Below, one piece after another: positions 55,233-64,000 of a DNA stretch of 64,000 bases. The notes under the pieces are model-generated. The model did not search any database. It was given only the letters and a program-made list of their open reading frames with translations, and had not been told where the DNA came from. This stretch comes from DATBFG01 sp036558645 (lineage in GTDB: Bacteria; Acidobacteriota; Terriglobia; Terriglobales; Acidobacteriaceae), in the NCBI GenBank assembly GCA_036558645.1, contig DATBFG010000016.1, positions 1-64,000 on the forward strand, given 5' to 3'. The translations under genes were made by a program, and so were the position numbers. Each line of letters begins with the position of its first letter. Position 1 is the first letter of the stretch.

Positions 55233-58200
55233 TTAGAAATAGAATTTCAATGCGAGCTGCACTTCACGTGGGCTGTTACACGTGCTGGTAATAACTCCAA
55301 AACTCCCCTGCTCGATGCCAGATCCTGTAAAGCGCACACTCGTGTCTGGCCCGCAGAATTGTGGATGGTTAAAGGCGTTGAATGCCTCGGCGCGAAATTC
55401 GAGTCGCGCCCCCTCACGGATGCTGGACAGCGAAAACTGTTTAAAGAGCGACATGGTCGCGTTCTTAATGCCAGGCTGCCGAATGTACGAAAGAGCACGC
55501 GACGCGTTGCCTAATGTGAAGTCGGCAGGTTCTCGAATCACCTGATCGGAATTGGCGAAGTACTGATCGACGAAATTGGAGCCAGTATTGCGCTCCAGAA
55601 ATCCGCTCAGATTGGGACGCCGTCCTCCATAGGTTGGAATGGCAGCGCCGCTGTCGAGCGTAAGCTGAATCGGTCGTCCGCTACTGAAGCTTAGCGTGCC
55701 ATTCAATTGCCAACCGCCAATGATGGCGTTCACCACCGAGTTCGCATTGTTGGCGATCTTACGTCCTCGTCCGATCGGAAGATCGTAGACATAGCTGAAT
55801 TGCAGGACGTGCGGTATGTCAAACTGCGATACGGATCGCTCCAGATCTCTGCGGTTCGGATCTTGCAAACTGGAGTTCCCGCCGAGCCATGTCACGCTGT
55901 CGTCCGTCGCTGAAGCGTCGTCGATAGACTTGGCCCAGGTGTAAGTAACCAGAAACTGCAGGCCGTTGGCATACTCCCTTTCCGCCCGTAGCTGGAACGC
56001 GTGATAGATCGAACTCGCGACGGGGAATGTGTCTCCCTGCAGGGATGTGTACTGCGGGTATGGCAGTAATAACTGGAATGCCTGGACTTCGCTTGCCGAG
56101 AGCGGGCTCAGGGGATCGGTGATGATTCCAAAGAAAGGATTGGGAACTGTGTTTTCAAGTGAAGCGATCACCGACGTGGGCTGTCTTTCGATGCTGATGG
56201 GCAGGTGGTTCAGTTCGCTGGCGCCTGTGTAGTAGAGGTGAGTTCCTTTCTTCCCCACGTAACTCGCATCAACAATAACTTTGGCCGGGAACTGCTTTTC
56301 GAAGCCGAAGGTCCAGGTCTGCTCGTATGGCGTATCCGTGATGCTCTTTACGTTGCCGCCTCCGCCAAAACCTATATCATTCAACGCACCGAGCGAATTA
56401 CCTGGGGGGAGTAGCGGTCCTGTACCGGGGAACGGGTCGCTGAGTCTCGCGAACGGACGCACCTGGTCAGCAGGATTCACTGTCACCCATTCCGTCAGTT
56501 GGTCGTAGCCCTTGTAGGTGTTGATGGGCCCTGTTCCAGCCGCACCCGCGCGAGTCGTGGAATAAAAGATGCCGTAGCCACCGCGAAACACAAAGTCTTT
56601 TTTGAGCTGGTATGCGAAGCCGATACGGGGTTGGATATCTGACCAATCAATTCCGAAGTTGTACCGATTGTTCGGGTTCGCGAAAACCTCCGCACCCAAC
56701 AGCGGTCGAGTTACATCGAGCCCAGTAAGAGGATCGGTATAGGTAATGCTGCCTCCGTTCAAGGGATTGGTCGCATTCAAATCAATCCAATTCTGGCGGT
56801 TGTAGCGTTCGGTTCGCGGTAACGTGACGTCGTACCGAAGTCCAAGGTTAAGTGTGAGATTAGGCGTCACTCGCCAGTTGTCCTGAACGAAGCCGCCAAA
56901 CTGAAAGTTCTGCGTGCTGACCGCATTCGGCACTTCGTAGGGACAGAAGTCAAAACAACCATCAGGACTTCCGACTCCCATCATGAAGCTAGCCATGGGA
57001 TCGCCACCAGAATCCCGAAACTCGGAGGAGCCGTTGTAATCGAAATTGAACTCTCCAGCCGGCCAGCCAGGCTGGGTGAAGTTGATACGGTGCATCCTGA
57101 ACTCGCCGCCAAATTTCCATTCATGAGAGCCCCGGAGCCAGCTGACTGTGCCCACCACGTGATGCGTATCCTGGCCTTGTCGCAAGATGCTGAAGGTCTG
57201 CGTGCCTATGTTCGCGTCGGCCGGCGCGAAATAGTCAGCTAGCAAAATATTCGGGAACTGCGGAAATCCTGATCGCAGCATGTACGACGGCAGCCCAAGC
57301 TGCGAACTGGGATCGATGTCCGGAAAGTCACCCTGAATGCCATGCTGGAAATCAAACCCACGCGTGTAACCGTAAGAAACGTTCATCACCACGGTGGGGC
57401 TGAACGTATAAGTCTCGTTGATTGCGAACAGGTGACGGCTGAAGTCATACGGGCCCGCCGTGCATGGATCGGCTTCGTTTCCGTAACAATTGAAGCCATG
57501 CGAATTTCCCCATTCATGCGAATACTTTCCGCTGAGAAGACTCTTGTCACTGAAACGGTGATCGATCTTGATATCGAACTTGTTGTCAGAATTTTCGTTG
57601 ATGCCTGAAGCAAACCAGTTCAGCAAGCGACCATCCGAATCGACCGCGTTCGATGTGGGAAGAGGAAAGAATTGCATCATTGCTGATGCGACAGGATCGA
57701 TTAGATTTCCGATCACCCCCGGAGTCGCGGTTCCCTGGCTCGCATAAGTGGACAGATTGTTGAATGGAATAAAGGCTGTGCGGTGAAAACCGTTAATCTC
57801 TTCACTGTCATCGAAGAACGCGTTTGGATCGAATGGATCCCAGAGCTGCCCGTTACCGTCGGGAGCGGTGCATCTTCCGTTCACGTCAAAGCTCGCACCG
57901 CGCAAGGTACAAAGTTCACCAAAGTCACCCGCGCGCTCTGCTGTGCTCGGTACGCCGGCGCTGCCGGAAGCAAAACTGTGCGTTCGTGTTCCATCGTAAT
58001 CGAAGAAAAAGAAGGTCTTGTTCTTGAAGATCGGGCCGCCGAATGTCCCGCCAAAATTGTTCTGGCGGAGCGGCTGTTTGGGTTCGCCGTTGCGGTTCGC
58101 AAACCAGTCATTCGCGTCCAAAACATCATTGCGCAGAAATTCATACAGGCTTCCGTGAAACTGGTTCGTGCCCGAGCGAGTGACCACATTTACGACGTTC

Positions 58201-58991
58201 GCCCCGCTAAATCCGAATTCTGCGCTGAAATTGGATTGTTGAACCTTGAACTCCTCGACCGATTCGACCGAAGGCGTGTAGGTTGCCGATAGGATTCCGC
58301 TGTTCTGCTCGAAATTCGAGGTCGAAACACCGTCAATGATGACATCGGCGGTGGAATTCCGGCTCCCGTTGGAAATGAAGTTAGTTGCCGTACAACCGAC
58401 ACACTGGTTGTCAGCAATCGTTACGCCCGGCGCCAGGAAGGCCAAGTCAAACACTTGCCGGCCGATAAGCGGCAAATCATTAATAAACCTTCGATCTACG
58501 ACCTGTCCGGTCACCGCATCCTGGGTCTGAAGTTCAACTGCAGCCGCTTTGACCTCAACCGATTCGTTGACTGCACCGACCTGCAGGGCAAAGTCGACCG
58601 ACACATTTTCGTTTACTGAAACCGTCACGTCGTCTCTGCGCTGCGCCCGGAAGCCCATCATCTCTACGCTTACCCGGTACTTCCCCGGAGGGAGTTGACG
58701 GATGAGGTATTTCCCGCTTTCGTCGGAGGTACCGCTGAAGTCGAACCCCTTCTCTTGGTCAGTAGCGGTTACCTTCGCGCCACGGACCGCAGCTCCGGAC
58801 TGGTCCGTGACTGTACCGGCCACTGATCCCGTATAGAGCTGTGCCCTTAGAGGAGACGTGATGCACAGAACTAGGCCGAGGAGAAAGGCTAGCGCGATTC
58901 TGAAGGGAGAAGCGCGGTAAACAGCTCTCTTAATGGATGCCAAGCCGTAGGTGAGGCGATCTGGAAGACAGTAGATTCCAATCTTGCGCAT
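55233..58991 (-). CDS. TonB-dependent receptor (Oar-like) 1
   Basis: A 1252-residue outer-membrane protein. The ATG at 58991 has AAGGAG 6 nt upstream. A hydrophobic segment (IALAFLLGLVLCITSPLRA) ends an unusually long N-region of about 30 residues before the signal core. The regulatory-like domain (GSVAGTVTDQSGAAVRGAKVTA) is followed by the plug (VVNVVTRSGTNQFHGSLYEF) and a large barrel ending in QLALKFYF. A sigma-70-type promoter and overlapping inverted repeat lie about 100 nt upstream. It is the first gene of the receptor-glycosidase-receptor-receptor series and probably imports the product of the glycosidase. Confidence 0.9.
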   Translation of the reverse strand: MRKIGIYCLPDRLTYGLASIKRAVYRASPFRIALAFLLGLVLCITSPLRAQLYTGSVAGTVTDQSGAAVRGAKVTATDQEKGFDFSGTSDESGKYLIRQLPPGKYRVSVEMMGFRAQRRDDVTVSVNENVSVDFALQVGAVNESVEVKAAAVELQTQDAVTGQVVDRRFINDLPLIGRQVFDLAFLAPGVTIADNQCVGCTATNFISNGSRNSTADVIIDGVSTSNFEQNSGILSATYTPSVESVEEFKVQQSNFSAEFGFSGANVVNVVTRSGTNQFHGSLYEFLRNDVLDANDWFANRNGEPKQPLRQNNFGGTFGGPIFKNKTFFFFDYDGTRTHSFASGSAGVPSTAERAGDFGELCTLRGASFDVNGRCTAPDGNGQLWDPFDPNAFFDDSEEINGFHRTAFIPFNNLSTYASQGTATPGVIGNLIDPVASAMMQFFPLPTSNAVDSDGRLLNWFASGINENSDNKFDIKIDHRFSDKSLLSGKYSHEWGNSHGFNCYGNEADPCTAGPYDFSRHLFAINETYTFSPTVVMNVSYGYTRGFDFQHGIQGDFPDIDPSSQLGLPSYMLRSGFPQFPNILLADYFAPADANIGTQTFSILRQGQDTHHVVGTVSWLRGSHEWKFGGEFRMHRINFTQPGWPAGEFNFDYNGSSEFRDSGGDPMASFMMGVGSPDGCFDFCPYEVPNAVSTQNFQFGGFVQDNWRVTPNLTLNLGLRYDVTLPRTERYNRQNWIDLNATNPLNGGSITYTDPLTGLDVTRPLLGAEVFANPNNRYNFGIDWSDIQPRIGFAYQLKKDFVFRGGYGIFYSTTRAGAAGTGPINTYKGYDQLTEWVTVNPADQVRPFARLSDPFPGTGPLLPPGNSLGALNDIGFGGGGNVKSITDTPYEQTWTFGFEKQFPAKVIVDASYVGKKGTHLYYTGASELNHLPISIERQPTSVIASLENTVPNPFFGIITDPLSPLSASEVQAFQLLLPYPQYTSLQGDTFPVASSIYHAFQLRAEREYANGLQFLVTYTWAKSIDDASATDDSVTWLGGNSSLQDPNRRDLERSVSQFDIPHVLQFSYVYDLPIGRGRKIANNANSVVNAIIGGWQLNGTLSFSSGRPIQLTLDSGAAIPTYGGRRPNLSGFLERNTGSNFVDQYFANSDQVIREPADFTLGNASRALSYIRQPGIKNATMSLFKQFSLSSIREGARLEFRAEAFNAFNHPQFCGPDTSVRFTGSGIEQGSFGVITSTCNSPREVQLALKFYF

Positions 58992-59092
58992 TGCAAACTC
59001 CTTCTCTTCTGACGACCCGAGCTGATCCTGCAAAGAGTTGGTATTGCTGCTGCGTCGCTCAAATACCGAACACGACCTAGTGAAAGCTTTTA

Positions 59093-59130
59093 ATAAACCG
59101 TGTTATTGAGCACTTCAAGGTTTATGTCAA
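59093..59130 (-). promoter_or_regulatory. Promoter of receptor 1 with overlapping inverted repeat
   Basis: On the minus strand TTGACA (59130-59125) is followed after 17 nt by AATAAC (59107-59102), four of six matches to TATAAT. The predicted start is near 59095, giving a leader of about 100 nt. GGTTTAT (59119-59125) and ATAAACC (59093-59099) form a 7-bp inverted repeat that brackets the promoter. This is where a repressor would bind. Confidence 0.5.
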
Positions 59131-59271
59131 GGAAAATGTTCTGCTTCTCATCTGGTGAAACAACACCCTCTTGACGTTAAACAGTAGTCCGTGGCTCGTC
59201 AAAGGTCGTGTCCGAAATCCGCTTACATTGCAGTCATCCCGCAACCGATTTAGCATGACCCTGGATCCCAA

Positions 59272-60360
59272 ATGTATGTCCCAGCAGGCACTCCGCAGGT
59301 GCGGCATCGGCATCTTCAAATCCGGCGCCTAACCTGCGTCTTAGCTCTCGCTTTCGCACTCGAGCCCGTACTGCAATCCTGGGGGCAAACATCTCCCACG
59401 CAAGTTCAAGTGTTCATCCAACGAGGACAGGCGGCTTTGGAAGCAGGGCAATTTCAGCAGGCAGTCGGCAACTTTGAACAGGCAAAGCAGTTTGCGCCGG
59501 AGAATCTTGAGGCGAATCGAGGATTGCTCCTAAGCTATCTCCAGGCAGGAAAAGTCGCCGAGGCCGTCACACTCGGCGAATGGGCGATCACTCGCTGGCC
59601 CCAGGACGCCGATCTGCAGCATTGGCTCGGTTTGGCATATTTCAAGACTGGACACAATACTGAAGCTCTGAACCTGCTGCGTGGGGCCGAGAAAATAAAT
59701 GGAAAAGGATTCGGTGTTCACTTCGATATTGCGCTTGTTCTTCTTGCCCAGGAGCAATACGCTCCAGCCGCCGAGGAACTGGAAGCGGCACTAAAATTCG
59801 ACCCTTCCGATGCTCTGGCGCACGTGCTTCTAGGCCGTGCCTATCAGAACACGAATCGAACCGTGCAGGCTGTTGCCGAGTTTCAGACTGCCCTACGACT
59901 TGATTCCAAGGTTAACCTTGGCCACTATCATCTGGGTTTTGCCTATGCCAGCCTGGGAAAGAATGAAGAGGCTAGTACCGAATACCGGAAACAATTGGCT
60001 GCGACTCCCGACAATCCGCAGGTTCTCTACCAGTTCGGACACTGTCTCCTTGAAATTGGAGATAACAAAACTGCTGCCGTGCATCTGCAAAGAGCCACAG
60101 AAATCAATCCACAAAATGCAGATGCCTTCTACGATCTCGGGAAAGCCTTGTTACTCGAGGGAAGCATCGAACCTGCGATCACTGCTCTTCAGCACTCGAT
60201 AGAGCTCAAACCTACTGATCCCAGCCCTCATTACCAATTGGCTCGTGCCCTCGACAAGGCTGGCAAGAGTGACGAGGCTAAGCTCGAACGTCAACGTTTT
60301 GCGGAATTGAAGAAGTCTCAACCTCAATCCGGAGGAATGGCCACCGGCCGCGTCCAGTGA
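59272..60360 (+). CDS. Exported TPR-repeat protein
   Basis: A 362-residue protein with an N-terminal hydrophobic segment (LTCVLALAFALEPVLQSWGQ), probably a signal peptide after an Arg-rich start. About eight to nine tetratricopeptide repeats follow (residues 45-345, e.g. PDNPQVLYQFGHCLLEIGD and PSDALAHVLLGRAYQNTNR), so it is a binding scaffold. Its stop TGA overlaps the ATG of the CRTAC1-like gene (TGATG), so the two are translationally coupled and likely work together. The pair lies divergent from receptor 1. Confidence 0.85.
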   Translation: MYVPAGTPQVRHRHLQIRRLTCVLALAFALEPVLQSWGQTSPTQVQVFIQRGQAALEAGQFQQAVGNFEQAKQFAPENLEANRGLLLSYLQAGKVAEAVTLGEWAITRWPQDADLQHWLGLAYFKTGHNTEALNLLRGAEKINGKGFGVHFDIALVLLAQEQYAPAAEELEAALKFDPSDALAHVLLGRAYQNTNRTVQAVAEFQTALRLDSKVNLGHYHLGFAYASLGKNEEASTEYRKQLAATPDNPQVLYQFGHCLLEIGDNKTAAVHLQRATEINPQNADAFYDLGKALLLEGSIEPAITALQHSIELKPTDPSPHYQLARALDKAGKSDEAKLERQRFAELKKSQPQSGGMATGRVQ

Positions 60361-62150
60361 TGCCAATGCTCCGGTCCGCGTATTTGGTCCTCACCGCTAC
60401 CTTGCTCATTGCTGCGTCGGCATCAGCGCAAGTGACGCCAAAACGGCCAACTGCAACAAAGACCGCTGCTGAAGTGGCGCGCTTCACCGATGTCACTCGC
60501 GCTGCGGGGATTGACTTCCATCTGACCTGTGGAACCGTCGACAAGCAATACATCATGGACTCCATGTGCGGAGGCATTGCCGTGTTTGACTTCGACAACG
60601 ACGGTTGGATGGACATCTACCTCGTCGATGGATCTACCATCGCCGACGTCAAGGCGGGCAAGTGTCATCCCGGCAAACTCTACCGCAATACTCACGACGG
60701 AAAATTCGCCGACGTCACGGCGAAGGCAGGTCTCAAACATTGTGGCTGGGGATTTGGTGTTGCGGTTGGCGACTATGACAACGACGGATGGGAAGATCTC
60801 TACGTAACCTACCTTGATGGTGGCGCTCTCTACCACAACAACCACGATGGAACTTTTACTGATGTCACCCGGAACTCAGGAGCAATCAATGCCGGACGTT
60901 GGGGAACAAGCGTTGCGTTCGGCGACAACGATAATGATGGCAACCTAGACCTTTACATCGCGAATTACGTAGACATCGACCTTGATCACTTGCCTGAATT
61001 CGGGAAAGGCCCATTCTGTACCTATCGTGGTATTGCGGTTTCTTGCGGTCCCCGCGGACTCATCGGAGCACGCGATCGGCTCTATCACAACAATGGCAAC
61101 AGCACATTCACGGATGTATCGGACCAATTAGGCATCGACCCTGGTGCCTTCTACGGCCTCGGAGTGCTATGGCTCGACTACGACGTGGATGGGTGCCTTG
61201 ATTTATATGTCGCTGACGACTCTTCCCCGAGTCTGCTCTACCATAACGACTGCAAGGGTGGGTTCAAGGAAGTGGGCGCCGAAACCGGGGTCGCCTACAG
61301 CTCGGACGGCCGCGAGCAGGCTGGTATGGGGATCGATTCCGCCGACTACGATCGTGATGGATGGCCAGACATTCTTAAGACCAATTTCTCCGACGATTCC
61401 AACAACCTTTATCGCAACGATCACAATGGCGAGTTCACCGACATGGCGGGTCCGGCAAACATCGGGCCTGTAAGCATTCCTTTCCTCGGTTTTGGCGCTA
61501 AGTTTTTCGATTTCGACAACGATGGCTGGCCGGATATTTGGATTTCGAATGGTCACGTCAATCCTCAAGTCGAAGGACACTCTTTTGGCGTTACCTATGC
61601 CGAAAGACCCTTCCTGTTCCACAACCTGGGCACCGGTAAGTTCGCAGAAATTGGCCAGTCATCCGGAACGGCTTTGAGCCGACGCGTCGTCGGACGTGGT
61701 GCTACAGTGGCAGATTTTTGGAACCGCGGGCGCCAGGATGTTCTGATGAGCGTGCTCGACGGCTCACCGGTGCTATTACGGAATGAAACCGCGACGACCG
61801 GGCATTGGCTGCGCATCAAGACAGTGGGAACGGCCTCAAATCGCGACGGATATGGAGCAAGAATTGAGATCAAGGTCGGAGGAGCTACCCAAACTGCTCT
61901 CGTCCGTAGTAATAGCAGCTTCGAATCTGCAAGCGATCCCCGGACCTATTTCGGACTCGGCACCTCGACAAAAGTAGACTCCATTGTCGTTCGCTGGCCT
62001 TCGGGGAAGGTGGATAATGTAGATGTAGAACCGGCTGACCAAGAGCTGGTCATCGAGGAAGGGCGTGGAGTTGTGGCGCGCCACGCTGCCATTACACCCC
62101 CGCGCACGCCGAGCAAGAGGCCTGTCAACTCTTCTAAATCTAGTCCCTAA
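60360..62150 (+). CDS. CRTAC1-like FG-GAP protein with ASPIC/UnbV C-terminus
   Basis: A 596-residue exported protein; the start overlaps the TPR stop. The signal peptide ends near SASAQ. Most of the protein is FG-GAP/VCBS repeats with Ca-binding DxDxDG loops (FDFDNDGWMDIYLVD, GDYDNDGWEDLYVTY, FDFDNDGWPDIWISNG), folding as a seven-bladed propeller. Residues about 480-570 are an ASPIC/UnbV domain (HWLRIKTVGTASNRDGYGARI, FGLGTSTKVDSIVVRWPSG). The family resembles cartilage acidic protein 1; its biochemical role in bacteria is unknown, with surface binding presumed. The last 25 residues are Pro/Ser/Thr-rich. Confidence 0.88.
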   Translation: MPMLRSAYLVLTATLLIAASASAQVTPKRPTATKTAAEVARFTDVTRAAGIDFHLTCGTVDKQYIMDSMCGGIAVFDFDNDGWMDIYLVDGSTIADVKAGKCHPGKLYRNTHDGKFADVTAKAGLKHCGWGFGVAVGDYDNDGWEDLYVTYLDGGALYHNNHDGTFTDVTRNSGAINAGRWGTSVAFGDNDNDGNLDLYIANYVDIDLDHLPEFGKGPFCTYRGIAVSCGPRGLIGARDRLYHNNGNSTFTDVSDQLGIDPGAFYGLGVLWLDYDVDGCLDLYVADDSSPSLLYHNDCKGGFKEVGAETGVAYSSDGREQAGMGIDSADYDRDGWPDILKTNFSDDSNNLYRNDHNGEFTDMAGPANIGPVSIPFLGFGAKFFDFDNDGWPDIWISNGHVNPQVEGHSFGVTYAERPFLFHNLGTGKFAEIGQSSGTALSRRVVGRGATVADFWNRGRQDVLMSVLDGSPVLLRNETATTGHWLRIKTVGTASNRDGYGARIEIKVGGATQTALVRSNSSFESASDPRTYFGLGTSTKVDSIVVRWPSGKVDNVDVEPADQELVIEEGRGVVARHAAITPPRTPSKRPVNSSKSSP

Positions 62151-62411
62151 ACGGGACAAATTCACAACGAGCTGTGCTCAGTCTCGTTGACAGGGGCCCA
62201 AATCTTCCAAATTCTGAAGTCACATCTGTCAAGTTCTACTGTTAGTCATAGCAGGTCATACACAATGCAGTGTAAACCCTTGATGTAGTTGCCCTAACAC
62301 TTTGGAGCCCCACGTGCGCCTAACTCCTCGATACTTGCCGGACACGTTGCCGGGTTTCGTGTCCACCTAACGAAGCGTGTTCTGGTTCACTTGAGAAATC
62401 AGCAAGATAGC

Positions 62412-62440
62412 TTGACAGTGTGCGCTACGAAGAGCACAAT
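62412..62440 (+). promoter_or_regulatory. Sigma-70-type promoter of receptor 4
   Basis: TTGACA at 62412-62417 is followed after exactly 17 nt by CACAAT (62435-62440), four of six matches to TATAAT. Transcription would begin near 62447, leaving a leader of about 115 nt that contains the hairpin at 62471. Confidence 0.5.
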
Positions 62441-62470
62441 GCTCCGCATTTCACATGGAGACAACGATTT

Positions 62471-62496
62471 AGCTCACAACCGCTAGTGAGCTTTTT
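62471..62496 (+). terminator. Terminator-like hairpin in the receptor 4 leader
   Basis: AGCTCAC (62471-62477) pairs with GTGAGCT (62486-62492) around an 8-nt loop and is followed by a T tract ending at 62496. It lies between the predicted promoter and the ATG at 62561, so it could be an attenuator. Alternatively it terminates read-through from the CRTAC1-like gene. Confidence 0.55.
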
Positions 62497-62560
62497 GTGC
62501 GTGTGGGGTTGTGGTGCGGTTCGTGGAAATGACATTTCACAGCAATGAGAGGGTAGCTCG

Positions 62561-64000
62561 ATGAAGAAGCTGCAGTTTTGCCTAGTGTTGTTATCCTTTC
62601 TGGTACTGGCCTTGGGCGCCGTCGCTCAGGTACAAAACGGCCAGTTTACCGGTATCGTGACCGACCCGTCGGGCGCGGCCATCGCCAATGCCAAGGTGAC
62701 GGTCACAAATGAAGGAACCAACCTTTCCGTAACGACTACGACAAATCAGACGGGTAATTTTACGGCCAATCAACTCCCGGTCGGCAGCTACAAGATCACT
62801 GTCGAGGCCCCCGGATTCAAGACCGCCAGCAGCACTAAACTGGAATTAAACGCCGGCACCATTCAACATGCCGACTTCAAGCTGCAGGTTGGACAAACCC
62901 AAGAAGTCGTCGAGGTGAGTGGCGAAGTTCAACAGGTCAACACCGAGGATTCGAAACTTGCCACAACCGTAACCTCCACACAAGTGGAGAACCTTCCCCT
63001 CAACGGACGCAACATTTTCGACCTGATTCAGATGTCGCCGGGTGCGGTCAACGTGCGTGGTGTCGTATCTGAAAACGGCGCGAATACCGTGGTCAACGGT
63101 CTCCGTGAAAACTTCAATGGATTTCTGGTCAACGGCGCTTCGAACAAAGGCCTTAGCGGCGGAGCTGTAAACCAACCAGTAGAAGATACAGTTCAAGAAT
63201 TCCAGCAGCTGACCTTGAACATGTCCGCCCAGTATGGCAATAGCGCTGGCTCGGTGACGAACCTTGTGACCAAGAGCGGCACCAATAGCTTCCATGGAAG
63301 CGGCTGGTGGTTCAACCGCAACGATGTTTTTGATGCCAATAGCTTCTATCTGAATCACGCCGATGTAGATCGACAGGCCCTGCGGTTCAACCAGTACGGC
63401 GGCACCTTCGGTGGTCCGATCATCAAGGACAAGCTGTTTTTCTTCTTGTCGTATCAGCAAGACAGCTTTCGCGAGTCCGCCCCGCCGACGACAGTGACAG
63501 CCGAATCTCCTGAATGGCGTCAGGCGGTTATCTCGGCTCTGCCCAACTCGACCGCGGCGTTGCTATACGGCAACTTCGTGCCTACTTCTCCGTCGACCGG
63601 CACAGCAGCGGTCCTGCCTTCTGATCTGACTGGATACTTGTGCGCGGATGGGAACGGCGCACTGTTCGCCAGCCGGATGCAGTCAGTCCTTGGGGTTACC
63701 GCGCAGGACCAAGCGAATGCCGCGGCTGCGGGCTGCGCAACTCCGATGCCGCTTACGGCAGGCACTTTCAATCGTTCTTCTCCATTCGAGATCAACACGA
63801 TCGCGATCAACGGTTCACAAAATCAGAACTACACAAATTCGGGTAACCTCTTCAATGGATGGGAAGGTTCCGCCCGCGTCGATTACAACGCAACTTCCAA
63901 AGACCGCTTGATGGTGCAGTTGAACTGGAATCGTCTGAATGACAGTTTCGGTTTCCCGAACACCACCAGCAACAGCAACGGACGCGGTGCTGGATTCCGT
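62561..64000 (+). CDS. TonB-dependent receptor (Oar-like) 4, N-terminal part (partial)
   Basis: The frame stays open for 480 codons to the window end. The ATG at 62561 has GAGAGGG 7 nt upstream and starts a clean signal peptide (MKKLQFCLVLLSFLVLALG) ending at AVAQ. The regulatory-like domain (FTGIVTDPSGAAIANAKVTV) covers about residues 28-115. The plug follows with NLPLNGRNIFDLIQMSPGAV, VTNLVTKSGTNSFHGSGWWF and GGTFGGPIIKDKLFFFLSYQ, the hallmark of this receptor family. The barrel is cut off. It is regulated separately from receptors 1-3, with its own promoter and leader hairpin. Confidence 0.88.
   Translation, partial: MKKLQFCLVLLSFLVLALGAVAQVQNGQFTGIVTDPSGAAIANAKVTVTNEGTNLSVTTTTNQTGNFTANQLPVGSYKITVEAPGFKTASSTKLELNAGTIQHADFKLQVGQTQEVVEVSGEVQQVNTEDSKLATTVTSTQVENLPLNGRNIFDLIQMSPGAVNVRGVVSENGANTVVNGLRENFNGFLVNGASNKGLSGGAVNQPVEDTVQEFQQLTLNMSAQYGNSAGSVTNLVTKSGTNSFHGSGWWFNRNDVFDANSFYLNHADVDRQALRFNQYGGTFGGPIIKDKLFFFLSYQQDSFRESAPPTTVTAESPEWRQAVISALPNSTAALLYGNFVPTSPSTGTAAVLPSDLTGYLCADGNGALFASRMQSVLGVTAQDQANAAAAGCATPMPLTAGTFNRSSPFEINTIAINGSQNQNYTNSGNLFNGWEGSARVDYNATSKDRLMVQLNWNRLNDSFGFPNTTSNSNGRGAGFR

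Larger units (their letters stand above)
62151..62560. other. Intergenic leader region upstream of receptor 4
   Basis: About 410 nt without a gene. It contains a sigma-70-type promoter (62412-62440) and, downstream of it, a terminator-like hairpin (62471-62496), both ahead of the receptor ATG. A second TTGACA at 62187 lacks a good -10. A GAGAGGG SD lies 7 nt before the receptor start. Confidence 0.55.

Noticed and set aside
1..64000. tRNA, rRNA, CRISPR or mobile elements
   Set aside because: No cloverleaf-like sequence, regular spaced repeats, transposase or integrase motifs, or flanking inverted repeats were found when reading the gaps and genes.

Overview
The window looks like a chromosomal segment from an acidobacterium (Acidobacteriota, probably class Terriglobia). 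This is inferred from gene content only: four Oar-like TonB-dependent receptors with an N-terminal carboxypeptidase-regulatory-like domain, an exosortase-linked exopolysaccharide (EPS) locus, a protein of about ten Asp-boxes, phospholipase-C-like phosphoesterases with choice-of-anchor-D and FG-GAP modules, a TPR/CRTAC1 pair, and moderate GC content. I found no tRNA, rRNA, CRISPR array, insertion sequence or phage gene.

1-6.9 kb. A plus-strand run of overlapping genes holds the C-terminus of a glycosyltransferase, an ATP-grasp ligase, a PHP-domain hydrolase and a NodB-type polysaccharide deacetylase. After it come a minus-strand AraC regulator and VOC protein, a secreted beta-helix protein, and a plus-strand sulfotransferase.

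7.0-24.4 kb. This is the EPS/exosortase core. A minus-strand operon of ten tightly packed genes runs from 19.2 kb down to 7.0 kb: Wza-type export protein, outer-membrane barrel, Wzz-type chain-length protein, ExeA-like ATPase, tyrosine autokinase, polyprenyl-phosphate sugar transferase, GT2, O-antigen-ligase/polymerase-like protein, methyltransferase and AsnB-type amidotransferase. Divergent from it are a frameshifted YdcF-like gene (minus) and a plus-strand set of exosortase, EpsI and TPR lipoprotein. Together they would start, extend, decorate and export a polysaccharide. No PEP-CTERM substrate is visible.

24.5-36 kb. Here lie a large secreted Asp-box protein, a convergent pair of small helical basic proteins, a 650-nt region without genes, two secreted phosphoesterases (one with a long multi-domain tail), and a lipoprotein of unknown function.

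36-46.8 kb. A second glycan region contains a GDP-fucose-synthase-like epimerase, a WecG/TagA glycosyltransferase, GDP-mannose 4,6-dehydratase and a second sulfotransferase. Next is a four-gene minus-strand operon: a fused ROK kinase/sugar-phosphate cyclase, a medium-chain dehydrogenase, an SDR and a GT4 glycosyltransferase. The cyclase half has the GHTFSP-type signature of 2-epi-5-epi-valiolone-synthase-like enzymes, so this operon is the best candidate for an undescribed pathway: a glycosylated C7-cyclitol, or a cyclitol-decorated glycan. A DedA-like membrane protein follows.

46.8-64 kb. Three complete TonB-dependent receptors and a secreted glycosidase-like protein lie on the minus strand, resembling a glycan-uptake locus. 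A strong hairpin follows each receptor stop codon. A TPR/CRTAC1 pair and a fourth receptor, cut by the window end, lie on the plus strand. Start codons were re-chosen where a Shine-Dalgarno (SD) sequence or signal peptide argued for it. All functions are read from sequence motifs without database searches.
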